DNA of 14,861 nt from Clostridia bacterium (lineage in GTDB: Bacteria > Bacillota > Clostridia > Lachnospirales > Anaerotignaceae), in assembly GCA_900757025.1 (NCBI GenBank), contig CAAEMG010000045.1:1-14861 (forward strand), written 5' to 3'. How positions within the stretch are numbered: the first letter of the stretch is position 1; every line of letters starts with the position of its first letter. A program made the position numbers and the translations under genes. The notes under the pieces are model-generated. The model had not been told where the DNA came from. It saw nothing but the letters and a program-made list of their open reading frames with translations, and searched no databases. Positions 7,401-14,612 of the stretch are shown piece after piece.

Positions 7401-7988
7401 GCCTATAATATCGTCAACTCTTATAAGGTTTTGCTGTTCCTTTTCAAGTTTGCCTATAGCCTCACTTCGCCTTGTTCTGTATTTTACTATGCCTGCCGCC
7501 TCTTCAAAAAGCCGTCGTCTGTCATCGCTTTTGGAGCTTAAAATTTCGTCTATTTTTCCCTGTCCTATTATGGAATAGCCTTCTCGCCCTATTCCCGTAT
7601 CCATAAAAAGCTCGTATATATCCTTTAAACGGCATGGCGTTTTGTTTATGGAATATTTGCTTTCTCCCGAACGGTAAACTGTTCTTGTAACGGTAATTTC
7701 AGAATAATCCAAATTCATTTTGTGGTCTTCGTTATCAAGAGTTACGGAAACTTCCGCAAAGCCCAAAGCCCGCCTGTCGCTTGTTCCAGCAAAAATAACA
7801 TCTTCCATTTTGTCACCACGAAGGCTCTTAACCTTCTGCTCGCCCAAAACCCAGCGCACAGAGTCGGAAATATTGCTTTTTCCACTGCCGTTTGGTCCAA
7901 CAACAGCCGTTATTCCTTTATTAAATTCAAGCTTAACCTTATCAGGAAATGATTTAAAGCCCTGAAGTTCAAGTCTTTTTAAATACAT
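4416..7988 (-). CDS. smc: Chromosome segregation ATPase SMC
   Basis: The bacterial condensin subunit; it acts with ScpA and ScpB to compact and resolve the chromosome. At 1190 residues it is full length. The N-terminal head has the MYLKRLELQGFKSF start and Walker A GPNGSGKSN (31-39). Long coiled coils flank a hinge near 510-690, seen from GALNGICGAVAELV to the glycine-rich TLGGDVLNAGGTMTGGS segment. The C-terminal head has the ABC signature LSGGER (about 1093) and Walker B FCILDE (D and E at about 1121-1122), followed by a conserved His in FIVITHRKGTME. AAGGAG lies nine bases before the ATG. The upstream neighbour is rluD rather than rnc, and ftsY follows, as is usual. No scpA or scpB is in the window. 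Confidence 0.98.
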   Translation of the reverse strand: MYLKRLELQGFKSFPDKVKLEFNKGITAVVGPNGSGKSNISDSVRWVLGEQKVKSLRGDKMEDVIFAGTSDRRALGFAEVSVTLDNEDHKMNLDYSEITVTRTVYRSGESKYSINKTPCRLKDIYELFMDTGIGREGYSIIGQGKIDEILSSKSDDRRRLFEEAAGIVKYRTRRSEAIGKLEKEQQNLIRVDDIIGELELKIEPLKEQTETAKKYLDLKERLKIYEVNDFCINVRKIDDELQKNTKNADVLKANIADEEKLYNEHKQKSDALKEKDSDLTEKIQNLNNEKTRLLSEMERAEGEIKLTKEQILNLENTVERLKSEKEQRDEKTASFSLEKAELEKNIDSLKEQSEKINSELSLKEEEYSRISGIIENKQSLADDYKAEIIEKIRVTTEINTNIKKNELRAEQLKEKMSFANAEQQAIQAKCAVIEKTINGYKEKMTSFEDEKNKLQNDIDFLENKKKELIAEGDKVGYEFKNKHLRLSECRSRIKVLSDMKNEFEGYYSSVKNVLKMRDRGALNGICGAVAELVETDKKYETAIEVAIGSAMQNIVVETENDGKKAIEYLKKSNLGRASFMPVSVIEGRDIGSEKAFILSQNGVCGIADELVKCAEHYYRVIKSLLGRVVIVETMDNAIALAGKTGHKYKIVTLGGDVLNAGGTMTGGSFNKKTGGIFGRNREIADLQEAEKKLDELCALLSRRQEELDEEILDCSDELRDILVSQQKTELEKASLQKEINSLNEEFAGAKEKFEKNSHELKFTESEILTAQKSVEKYKESLEKTENEIEEIQKAMNDFQDTLQTGREDREKLRSYITERKISLASLKEAKGGAEISLKRVKQSIAELEKEKKENAEETRKAKKKKEEKEKNALRLAENTEKSRKKYEETTILLEEETGRKTGFAEEFEKSVNEQQQSFETVSKLKNDLYRIETRAEKLEEDRNSVFSAIWDEYEITFEEAKKMYDEKIEVSILARTIREIKAEIKALGNVNVNAIEEYRQIKERYEFLSKQRDDIKEAEDNLLKVIDELSEMMRKQFKEQFSVMSENFNEVFRQMFGGGEAYLRLADEKDVLESGIEIIARPPGKKLQNMMLLSGGERALTAIAILFGILKMKPSPFCILDEIEAALDDANVNRFAEYLKSFSGDTQFIVITHRKGTMEAADVMYGVTMQERGVSKVLSVKFEEAQKDAI

Positions 7989-8001
7989 TTATTTTTACTC
8001 C

Positions 8002-8919
8002 TTAAATGTTCCTAAGCTTTGTAAGCAGTTTTTCAAAATATTCGGGCAAAGGGCTTTCAAACTCAACATATCTTCCGTCTGAAGGGTGATTAAAGCCCAA
8101 AACCTTTGCATGAAGTACCTGTCCTTGAAGTTTGAACGGCTGTTTTTCACTTCCGTAAACAGTGTCACCCAAAAGAGGATGGCCCAAAGACGCCATATGA
8201 ACTCTTATCTGATGAGTTCTTCCCGTTTCAAGCTGTGCCTCTATAAGCGTATATTTTCCGCCAAATCTTTCCAAAACTCTATAGTGTGTAACAGCTCTTC
8301 TTCCACCCTGTACAACAGCCATTTTCTTTCTGTCTTTAGGGCTTCTGCCTATAGGCTTGTCAACAGTTCCGCTGTCCTCTTTTATATTTCCACATACAAC
8401 GGCATAATATTTTCTTGTTATGCTGTGTACGGCAAGCTGCTGTGCAAGGGAATTGTGCGCCGCATCGCTTTTTGCTATCATAAGCACGCCAGATGTATCC
8501 TTATCAATTCTGTGTACAATTCCCGGACGCATTTGCCCGTTAATGCCACTTAAATCGTCTTTGCAATGATACACAAGTGCATTTACAAGAGTTCCGCTGT
8601 AATGTCCCGGAGCAGGATGAACCACCATGCCCTGCGGTTTGTTTACTATTACAACATCTTTATCTTCATATATAATATCAAGAGGAATATCCTCCGCTTC
8701 AATTTCCAACGGCTCAGGGTCCGGTATTTCAACCTCAAGAATGTCGCCTTTTCTCAGCTTATAATTGCTTTTAACAGCCTTTCCGTTTACCGTAACAAGA
8801 CCGTTTTCTATAAGTTTCTGCACTCGGCTTCTTGAAAGTTCCTCTTTATATTCCGCAATATATACGTCTATTCTTTTTCCTATTTCATCTTCCTCAGGGG
8901 CAGCCGTAAAAAAATCCAT
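8002..8919 (-). CDS. rluD: RluA/RluD-family rRNA pseudouridine synthase
   Basis: Converts specific uridines to pseudouridine in RNA; RluD of E. coli modifies helix 69 of 23S rRNA. The protein has 305 residues. An N-terminal S4 RNA-binding domain (about 14-75; RIDVYIAEYKEELSRSRVQKLIENGLVTVNGK) precedes the catalytic domain. The family motif is HRIDKDTSG (136-144), with the catalytic Asp at 139, and ETGRTHQIRVHMASLGHPLLGD follows later. The ATG at 8919 has AAGGAG five bases upstream, overlapping the end of lspA. The lspA-rluD pair is common in Bacillota (YlyB in Bacillus). The exact target uridines cannot be told from sequence, so the symbol means family membership; ylyB is an equally fair name. 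Confidence 0.93.
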   Translation of the reverse strand: MDFFTAAPEEDEIGKRIDVYIAEYKEELSRSRVQKLIENGLVTVNGKAVKSNYKLRKGDILEVEIPDPEPLEIEAEDIPLDIIYEDKDVVIVNKPQGMVVHPAPGHYSGTLVNALVYHCKDDLSGINGQMRPGIVHRIDKDTSGVLMIAKSDAAHNSLAQQLAVHSITRKYYAVVCGNIKEDSGTVDKPIGRSPKDRKKMAVVQGGRRAVTHYRVLERFGGKYTLIEAQLETGRTHQIRVHMASLGHPLLGDTVYGSEKQPFKLQGQVLHAKVLGFNHPSDGRYVEFESPLPEYFEKLLTKLRNI

Positions 8920-8921
8920 AC

Positions 8922-9389
8922 TTACTCCTTCTTTTCGTCTTTTATAACAAATATCAGAAGAACTGCCAAAAGCACAGTTCCCACAACTACATATATATCT
9001 GCCACGTTAAAAACAGGCCAGCTGAAAAACGTGAATTCAAAATAATCAACAACATAGCCTCTTATAAGACGGTCTATGGCGTTTCCCCATGCACCTGCAA
9101 GTATAAGCATAAGGCTTAAAGGCAGAAATTTATATTCCTTTGTTTTAGGCATTTTTTTTGCAATGTAATATATAATAACCGCTGTAACGGCTATTGTTAT
9201 AATAACAAAAAGCCATCTTGCACCGTTAAGTATACCAAAAGCCGCACCTCTGTTTTCCACAAAAGTAAAATCCATAAAACCTTTTATAAATGTTATGTTT
9301 CCCACAGGTTTAAGGCTTGTAAGGGCAATATATTTTGAAAACTGGTCTGCCGCCACAAGAATTACCGTTAAAATTAAAAATAATGTCAT
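8922..9389 (-). CDS. lspA: Lipoprotein signal peptidase (signal peptidase II) LspA
   Basis: An integral membrane aspartic protease that removes signal peptides from diacylglyceryl-modified prolipoproteins. Hydrophobic stretches suggest four membrane spans. Conserved blocks are DQFSK, VENRGAAFGIL, GAWGNAIDR, GYVVDYFEF and FNVADIY. The catalytic pair should be the Asp of VVDYF and the Asp of NVAD, both present. Start choice: a GTG at 9398 overlaps the aroB stop (GTGA) and would add MKK, but it has no ribosome binding site, whereas AAGGTG stands a few bases before the ATG at 9389. I prefer the ATG, giving 155 residues; the longer 158-residue form cannot be excluded. It is tightly packed between aroB and rluD. 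Confidence 0.95.
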   Translation of the reverse strand: MTLFLILTVILVAADQFSKYIALTSLKPVGNITFIKGFMDFTFVENRGAAFGILNGARWLFVIITIAVTAVIIYYIAKKMPKTKEYKFLPLSLMLILAGAWGNAIDRLIRGYVVDYFEFTFFSWPVFNVADIYVVVGTVLLAVLLIFVIKDEKKE

Positions 9390-9394
9390 TTTTT

Positions 9395-10477
9395 TCACCT
9401 TAAAATATAATTTACAGCTTCTTTTATTTCTTCTTCGCTTACATCGTCCGTACGGAGTGTTTCGCCAAATTTTTTAATAAGAACAAAAGAAATTTTATTG
9501 TTTTTAACTTTTTTATCCAAGAACATCTGCTTGTAAACCCTTTCAACGTCAGTTCCCTCAACGGTAAGTTCCAAACCGAAGAATTTTAAAAGTTCTCTGA
9601 AAAGCTCAGCCTCAAATTTTGAAATATATCCTCTTTTTGATGAAATTTCCATTGCCGCACTCATTCCAACGGCAACACATTCACCATGAAGAAGTTTAAA
9701 ATCCATAACGCTTTCAACGGCATGGCCTATTGTATGGCCGAAATTAAGTATTTCTCTTAAACCGCTTTCTTTTTCATCTTTTGAAACAACATCAGCTTTT
9801 ATTTCACAGCTTTTTTTAATAATTTCCTGCAAATATTTAGGCTCAAGAGCTTTTATAGACTCTTTGTTTTCCCAAACATAGTCATAAAAAGCAGGAGAAT
9901 ATATAGGGCCGTATTTAATAACCTCCGCAATGCCTGCTCTAAATTCCCTTTCCGGAAGCGTTTTAAGTGTGTTTATGTTTACATAAACATATTCCGGCTG
10001 ATAAAAAGCACCTATCATGTTTTTGCTGTGTTTAAAATCTATGCCGACCTTTCCTCCCACGCTGCTGTCTACCTGTGCCAAAAGGCTTGTAGGTATCTGA
10101 ACAAACTTAATTCCTCTTAAATATGTTGCTGCCGCAAAGCCTGCCATATCGCCGCAAACTCCGCCGCCGAGAGCAAATACAACACTTTTTCTTTCAGCTC
10201 TCTTTTCCAAAAGGCCGGAATAAAGCTCAGAAATTGTATAAATATTCTTGTTTCTTTCGCCTGCCTCAAAAATAATGCTTTCAACCTCTGCAAAATACTT
10301 TTTAAGCTGTGTTTCAACTTCTTCAAGATATATTTTTCCAACATTGCTGTCTGTAATTATAAATGCCTTGCTTTTTGAAAGCTGCGTTTCTTCGCAAGCC
10401 TGAAGCAAGCCTTCAAAACCTTCCGAAAAATATATAGGATATTCCTTGCTTTCTGCGTAAACCTTTATACTGTCCAT
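9395..10477 (-). CDS. aroB: 3-dehydroquinate synthase AroB
   Basis: Second step of the shikimate pathway: NAD- and metal-dependent cyclisation of DAHP to 3-dehydroquinate in the cytosol. The 360-residue protein is full length. NAD-binding GGGVCGDMAGFAAATYLRG begins near 104, then come QIPTSLLAQVDSSVGGK, KNMIGAFYQP and FRAGIAEVIKYG. The metal ligands are expected at Glu185, His248 (FGHTIGHA) and His264 (LHGE), all present. The frame extends four codons to a GTG that overlaps the ylmH stop, but GAGGTG precedes the ATG at 10477, giving MDSIKVY. No other shikimate gene is in the window. The gene sits between ylmH and lspA, where divIVA is often found in Bacillota, and its stop overlaps the lspA translation-initiation region. 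Confidence 0.97.
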   Translation of the reverse strand: MDSIKVYAESKEYPIYFSEGFEGLLQACEETQLSKSKAFIITDSNVGKIYLEEVETQLKKYFAEVESIIFEAGERNKNIYTISELYSGLLEKRAERKSVVFALGGGVCGDMAGFAAATYLRGIKFVQIPTSLLAQVDSSVGGKVGIDFKHSKNMIGAFYQPEYVYVNINTLKTLPEREFRAGIAEVIKYGPIYSPAFYDYVWENKESIKALEPKYLQEIIKKSCEIKADVVSKDEKESGLREILNFGHTIGHAVESVMDFKLLHGECVAVGMSAAMEISSKRGYISKFEAELFRELLKFFGLELTVEGTDVERVYKQMFLDKKVKNNKISFVLIKKFGETLRTDDVSEEEIKEAVNYILR

Positions 10478-10485
10478 AAAACACC

Positions 10486-11277
10486 TCACACAAACCTAAG
10501 CAGAACAATACCTATTTTATCTTTCTTTGTTCTGCCCTTTATTTCATTTATTTTAACACGCCCAAAGCCTCTTGCCGAAATCATATCGCCTTCATTAACA
10601 GGCTTTGAACCGTTTTTTAAAACATTCCAATTTACAAATACTTTTTCCGCCGCAATAAGCTCCTGAGCCTTTGAACGGCTTAAATTAAAGGCTTCGCCCA
10701 CAATAAGATCTGCCCTTAAAGAAGAAACCGTAGTATATTTTTCCTGTGGCTCTTTTACCGGCATATTAACCTGATTTAAAGAAACAGCCTTTGTTTTAAC
10801 CGCATTTCTTCCTACTCTTTCAAGGTTTGCCGCCACATAATCGGCAATATCCTCCATGCAGAATACAACGGCACTGCTTTCAAACACGAAAATATCTCCA
10901 ACCTTGCTGCGGTCTATGCCAAGTCCCAAAACAGAGCCAAGGAAATCCCTGTGGCTTACGGAAGATGCAAATTTTGCATTTGCCTTTATTTCAACTGCTT
11001 TTATAGGAAAATCTTCATTGCTGAGTTCGTCATATTCCGGACAGAAGCCTATAATATTTCTTTCGCAGTCGTCATTTCCGCCGAAAACTTTATAATTAAA
11101 ATCCTGCGGATGTCCCAAAGCCGAAAGAGCAGCAGAAAGCTTTGCAGGGTCGCAAAAGTCCGTAAATGTTTTTTCATATCGTCTGCAACAAAAATCAGCC
11201 CGATCCAGGACTTTTGCCAAAAAAAGCCTTTCCTCAGGCTGAGATACGTTTTTCAATATTTCTTTTTTGTCAATCAT
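10486..11277 (-). CDS. ylmH: YlmH-family S4-domain RNA-binding protein
   Basis: A 263-residue protein of the YlmH family. The N-terminal part (VSQPEERLFLAKVLDRADFCCRRYEKTFTDFCDP) and the middle (IIGFCPEYDE, DFLGSVLGLGIDRSKVGDIF) match the family. A C-terminal S4 domain (about 185-245; LRADLIVGEAFNLSRSKAQELIAAEKVFVNW) would bind RNA. In Bacillus subtilis ylmH belongs to the division-gene cluster, and its product has been linked to ribosome-associated quality control, resembling RqcP. The ATG at 11277 has a modest GGTGA site six bases upstream. It follows yggT after 41 bases that contain a small stem-loop. aroB starts eight bases after its stop. Confidence 0.93.
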   Translation of the reverse strand: MIDKKEILKNVSQPEERLFLAKVLDRADFCCRRYEKTFTDFCDPAKLSAALSALGHPQDFNYKVFGGNDDCERNIIGFCPEYDELSNEDFPIKAVEIKANAKFASSVSHRDFLGSVLGLGIDRSKVGDIFVFESSAVVFCMEDIADYVAANLERVGRNAVKTKAVSLNQVNMPVKEPQEKYTTVSSLRADLIVGEAFNLSRSKAQELIAAEKVFVNWNVLKNGSKPVNEGDMISARGFGRVKINEIKGRTKKDKIGIVLLRFV

Positions 11278-11300
11278 TTTTTGTCACCGCCCGAAAGCAT

Positions 11301-11318
11301 GGCAATAAAGGCATTGCC
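11301..11318 (-). other. Stem-loop between yggT and ylmH
   Basis: Arms ggcaat (11301-11306) and attgcc (11313-11318) are perfect 6-base inverted repeats with a 6-base loop, directly after the yggT TAG stop. No T-run follows on the minus strand, so it does not look like a terminator. It could modulate mRNA processing or ylmH initiation. Confidence 0.45.
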
Positions 11319-11600
11319 CTAAAATATAAGACCAACAATGCCTTTAAGTATATTGCACGCTATATTCATAATAAACAGTGCTATTACCGGCGAAAAATCA
11401 AGCATCATTCCTCCGCCTATAGGCGAAGAATCTATCATTTGTCTTACCGGCCCCAAAATTGGTTCTGTAAAGCTATAGATAAGATTTCCTATTGCCGTAT
11501 CTCTTAAAGCGGGTATCCACGAAAGTATTATGCGGATAAGTATAAGGTAATACAAAATCTGGAAAAACTTATCAATAGCCTGTATAATCAAACTTTCCAT
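11319..11600 (-). CDS. yggT: YggT family membrane protein (YlmG)
   Basis: A 93-residue membrane protein of the YggT/YlmG family. Two hydrophobic segments (about 11-30 and 68-90) flank the conserved middle LSWIPALRDTAIGNLIYSFTEPILGPVRQMI, whose TEPIL-PVR pattern is the family hallmark. Its biochemical role is not established; in Gram-positive bacteria it sits among division genes between sepF and ylmH, as here. GGGAGG lies six bases before the ATG. It is the only gene here ending in TAG, and the frame beyond that TAG stays open for 14 codons to a TGA overlapping the ylmH ATG. Confidence 0.93.
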   Translation of the reverse strand: MESLIIQAIDKFFQILYYLILIRIILSWIPALRDTAIGNLIYSFTEPILGPVRQMIDSSPIGGGMMLDFSPVIALFIMNIACNILKGIVGLIF

Positions 11601-11624
11601 CTATAGCCTCCCATAGAGGTTACA

Positions 11625-12140
11625 TTATTTGCCCTGGCTTGTCCAAGGAAGAATAATGCCCTTTGTTTTAAGCTCTTCTTTAAGGTCGCCTGAAACATCA
11701 ACATTTTCAGGTGCAATAATAAATATATTATTTGCAACTCTCTGTATTGTTCCTTCAAGAGAATAGCAAGTTCCGCTGAGGAAATCCATAATTCTCTGGG
11801 CAGTTGGATATTCAACCTTTTCAAGATTTACAACAACAGGCTTTCTTTCTTTAACCTGGTCGCATATTTCCTGTGCGTCTTCATAACATTCCGGTCTTAT
11901 TATACAAACCTGCATCTGCACATTTGTATGTATGCTTACCACCTGAGAAGTATTTCTTCTTGACGCTCCTCTTGATGAGCCTACTGCTGCAGGTCTTGAT
12001 GGCGCAGCATAGTTTGGTGTTTCTCTTTCAGCTCTTGATGACGGTTCATAATCATAGCCTTCATCTTCGTAGCCTTCAAACTCATCATCCACATCATCTC
12101 CGCCAAAAAAGCTTCTCATCTTATCAAAAATTTTAGCCAC
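11625..12140 (-). CDS. sepF: Cell division protein SepF
   Basis: SepF binds FtsZ filaments, forms rings and anchors the Z-ring to the membrane. It has 171 residues. The N-terminal helix (MAKIFDKMRSFFG) fits the membrane-targeting amphipathic helix. An acidic and then Ser/Arg/Ala-rich linker (about 15-65) is likely disordered. The SepF domain (about 66-160) includes VCIIRPECYEDAQEICDQVKERKPVVVNLEKVEYPTAQRIMDFLSG and the NIFIIAPENVDV strand. The start codon is GTG at 12140, nine bases after an AGGGGG site; no better ATG is nearby (the next Met, codon 8, would cut the anchor helix). It lies 38 bases after yggS, and yggT follows after 24 bases. Confidence 0.97.
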   Translation of the reverse strand: MAKIFDKMRSFFGGDDVDDEFEGYEDEGYDYEPSSRAERETPNYAAPSRPAAVGSSRGASRRNTSQVVSIHTNVQMQVCIIRPECYEDAQEICDQVKERKPVVVNLEKVEYPTAQRIMDFLSGTCYSLEGTIQRVANNIFIIAPENVDVSGDLKEELKTKGIILPWTSQGK

Positions 12141-12178
12141 TTTAAGTTTCCCCCTAAATTATTATAATGGTTTTATTT

Positions 12179-12886
12179 TTACTGCTGTTTATTCGGGTAA
12201 ACTCTTGCCCCGAAAATTCCAGTGCCCACACGAACTATTGTGGCTCCTTCTTCTATTGCCACCTCATAGTCTCCTGTCATACCCATTGATAAAACATCCA
12301 TGTTTACATTATCAATTTTTTTAGCGTTAATGTCAACAAGTAATTGTTTCATTTGTTTGAAATAAATCCTGTTTTCTTCCGGATTTTCGACATTAGGCGC
12401 AACTGTCATAAGGCCTCTTATTTTTATATTGTCAAGAATACTTATTTCACGCACAGCTTCTTCACATTCTTCCGGCTTTAAACCGAATTTGCTTTCTTCG
12501 CTGGCGGCGTTTATTTCAAGCAGAATATTTGCCGTAATTCCTTTTGCTTTTGCTCTTTTGCTTATTTCTTCGGCAAGTTTAAGGCTGTCCACAGAATGAA
12601 TAAGCTCAACTTTATCAATTATATATTTAACCTTGTTTGTCTGAAGGTGGCCTATTAAATGCCACTTTACACCTTCACCCATAGGTTCATATTTATCCAT
12701 AATTTCCTGAACCTTGTTTTCGCAAAGGCTTGTAAGCCCACATTCAACAGCCTCTTTTATTCTGGGAACATCTATAGTTTTGCTTACGGCAAGAAGAAGA
12801 ACATCTTCTCTTTTTCTTCCGCTTCTGTCGCAGGCAGCCTGTATTTTCCTTTCTACGTTTTCTATGTTTTCCTTAATATAGCTCAT
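12179..12886 (-). CDS. yggS: YggS-family pyridoxal phosphate homeostasis protein (YlmE)
   Basis: A PLP-binding TIM-barrel protein, with no known enzymatic activity, that maintains B6 and amino-acid homeostasis. It has about 235 residues. The PLP lysine is in LLAVSKT near residue 35. Other family blocks are ENKVQEI, WHLIGHLQTNKVK, LLEINAASEESKFG, IRGLMTVAP and LSMGMTGDYEVAIEEGATIVRVGTGIFG. The usual FGEN before the second block is LCEN here. The frame is open 17 codons upstream to 12937, but that part overlaps the preceding gene and lacks family resemblance. AAAGGAG (overlapping the upstream stop) is correctly spaced before the ATG at 12886, giving MSYIKENIENV. The bases before it suggest coupling to the HlyD-like gene. 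Confidence 0.96.
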   Translation of the reverse strand: MSYIKENIENVERKIQAACDRSGRKREDVLLLAVSKTIDVPRIKEAVECGLTSLCENKVQEIMDKYEPMGEGVKWHLIGHLQTNKVKYIIDKVELIHSVDSLKLAEEISKRAKAKGITANILLEINAASEESKFGLKPEECEEAVREISILDNIKIRGLMTVAPNVENPEENRIYFKQMKQLLVDINAKKIDNVNMDVLSMGMTGDYEVAIEEGATIVRVGTGIFGARVYPNKQQ

Positions 12887-12899
12887 ATATAACACTCCT

Positions 12900-14378
12900 T
12901 TAATTAACGGATTCCTCGTCCTCAACGGTTTTGGCATCCGAAACTATTTTGTCATACACTTTAAGACCATACTGGTCATCGGCATCAACAACCGAATATT
13001 CGTTGTTGCTTGCCAGAACATTTATAACCGTAAACTCGGCAACCGAGCTGTTTGCAACATAAACTCCTTTTAAAGTTGAAACATCGCTTATAGTATAGGT
13101 TGACGCATCTGCACCTGTTCCTTTTACCAACACAGTGCCGACTTTAAGGTTTGCAAAATCCTGCTGTACAAGATAGTTTTCGTCATCTGCCGCCGAAATT
13201 TTAATTGTTGTAAGCGTGTCCTTATCGCCATTTCTTACTATAACGCTTTCATCTCCAAGGCTGTCCATAACACAGTCCTTAGGTATTTTCAAAAATACCT
13301 TTTCAACAATGGCTTCGTTTGGTATTTTAAAGCCCGAATATTCATCACGCTTTATTTTAAAATCCATTGTTCTTATGTCAATAAAATCTATAAGTTTTTC
13401 ATTGCTTTTAAAAACAATGTAGCTTTCATTATCTCCTCGGTCGATACTGCTTATTTCCACATTTGTGCTAAGCTCGTTATCGTCAAGAGTTGTATATATT
13501 GTCAGTTTGTCGCCTTCATTAAAATCTGCCGCTATGTCGTTTGGTATATAAGAAGCAATATACCATACATTTGATTTTACAAGCCTGAAAAGAGGCGCAT
13601 CTGCCGTCACAGCCAATACCTTTGATATATATTCCGGCTTAACAGTCATTTTTGTCTGCTCTGCGGCTATATTTCCTATAGCATCCGGAGTAAGCACATC
13701 CTCCATATTGTCAACCTTAAAAGAAATTATTCCGCTGGCAGGAGCCGTATAGGAATCGGACTGCTGACCGAGCTGGTCTTCATAATTCTGTTTTTCTCCC
13801 GAAAGAGATGATTTTGACTGTGCATTTTCGGTAAACCATATTTGATTTCTTAAATCAATTTGGGTTTGTATATTGTTTTTAATTGCATATACATCGCTGA
13901 AATTTCCTGTTGAAAGTTTATATGCCGCAGAATCAAAGCTTTCGGTTATTGTTTTGCTTATTCTGTCAAGGTCATCTTTAAAAAGTGAAATATCTTCTTT
14001 ACTTTTTTGTGTTTCAAGTATATCTTCGTCAACTTCCCTAAGCTGATCTTCAATATTCTGAGTATCGTTTCCTTTTGCAATGCTGCACACCAAAGAGCCA
14101 TTTTTAACCCTTTCATATTCGGAATATTTGTATGAAGGCGTTCCCGCCTCTTTGCTTTTAACAACCGTTTCGTCCCTAACTATTATGCCGTGAAGACTTG
14201 TAGGAACATCAACAGAGCCATAATTTACAGCCTCAATGGAAATTGAAGGTCTGCTTAAAAACACACCTAAATATCCTATTATATATACAAACAAAACCAA
14301 AAAAATAAAACCTGTGAAAACCCTGTATCTTCTCAGCTTTCGTCTTTTGGCGGCATAAACATCTCTGCCTTTTGCCAT
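12900..14378 (-). CDS. Membrane-anchored HlyD-like protein of the division cluster
   Basis: A 492-residue protein of the HlyD / membrane-fusion type as found beside yggS-sepF in clostridia. A basic N-terminus (KRRKLRRYR) precedes one membrane segment (about 20-42; VFTGFIFLVLFVYIIGYLGVFL); the rest should be outside the cell. A lipoyl-like beta segment (HGIIVRDETVV) is split by a helical, coiled-coil region (about 115-210) from its other half (YTAPASGIISF). Beta-rich segments follow. An ABC exporter partner is not in the window, so efflux is unproven; the neighbours suggest an envelope or division role. The ATG at 14378 is nine bases after AAAGGA; a GTG two codons earlier is too close to that site. 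The first gene after the promoters. Confidence 0.8.
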   Translation of the reverse strand: MAKGRDVYAAKRRKLRRYRVFTGFIFLVLFVYIIGYLGVFLSRPSISIEAVNYGSVDVPTSLHGIIVRDETVVKSKEAGTPSYKYSEYERVKNGSLVCSIAKGNDTQNIEDQLREVDEDILETQKSKEDISLFKDDLDRISKTITESFDSAAYKLSTGNFSDVYAIKNNIQTQIDLRNQIWFTENAQSKSSLSGEKQNYEDQLGQQSDSYTAPASGIISFKVDNMEDVLTPDAIGNIAAEQTKMTVKPEYISKVLAVTADAPLFRLVKSNVWYIASYIPNDIAADFNEGDKLTIYTTLDDNELSTNVEISSIDRGDNESYIVFKSNEKLIDFIDIRTMDFKIKRDEYSGFKIPNEAIVEKVFLKIPKDCVMDSLGDESVIVRNGDKDTLTTIKISAADDENYLVQQDFANLKVGTVLVKGTGADASTYTISDVSTLKGVYVANSSVAEFTVINVLASNNEYSVVDADDQYGLKVYDKIVSDAKTVEDEESVN

Positions 14379-14421
14379 AGTCACATATCCTTTCGTAGTA
14401 AATACATAAAAATCAAATTAA

Positions 14422-14450
14422 ATTATATAACAAAATTACCAAAAGGTAAA
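14422..14450 (-). promoter_or_regulatory. Possible second promoter with overlapping palindrome, upstream of the HlyD-like gene
   Basis: On the minus strand, TTTACC (14450-14445) is 17 bases before a perfect TATAAT (14427-14422). The -35 box matches only four of six consensus bases. It overlaps a small palindrome, TTACC-TTTT-GGTAA (14449-14436), which could be a protein site or simply chance in AT-rich DNA. Confidence 0.4.
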
Positions 14451-14469
14451 TAATATTATCATGCAAAAA

Positions 14470-14499
14470 ATTATATATATATAAACTAAATTTTGTCAA
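14470..14499 (-). promoter_or_regulatory. Sigma-A promoter upstream of the HlyD-like gene
   Basis: Minus strand: perfect TTGACA (14499-14494), 18-base spacer, perfect TATAAT (14475-14470). This would give a leader of about 85 bases before the ATG at 14378. It probably drives the HlyD-like gene through ylmH and on into aroB-lspA-rluD-smc-ftsY, since no terminator is seen in between. The surrounding DNA is very AT-rich, so alternative -10 boxes in the TATATA run are possible. Confidence 0.8.
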
Positions 14500-14570
14500 A
14501 AAAAATATATTTTTTTATTGTTTTAATTGGCAAAGAGCCACTTATCAACCATATTTTTCCACACATTTTT

Positions 14571-14612
14571 AAAAAAATACCGCCACTACCTTTTTCGGGG
14601 CATATGGCGGCA
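14571..14612 (-). terminator. Rho-independent terminator after the coiled-coil gene
   Basis: On the minus strand TGCCGCCA (14612-14605) pairs with TGGCGGTA (14585-14578), an 8-base stem with one G-U pair and possible inner CC/GG pairs. It is followed by seven T (14577-14571). It begins six bases after the stop codon of the partial gene, so that gene ends its own transcript and the HlyD-like gene needs the promoters in the gap. Confidence 0.85.

Noticed and set aside
12141..12178. TATAAT in the yggS-sepF gap as a sepF promoter
   Set aside because: No acceptable -35 box is found 16-18 bases upstream; in such AT-rich DNA a lone -10 match is not enough.
12887..12937. Longer YggS beginning MPKPLRTRNP
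   Set aside because: The extension overlaps the HlyD-like gene, lacks a ribosome binding site, and the ATG at 12886 has a strong one and a normal family N-terminus.
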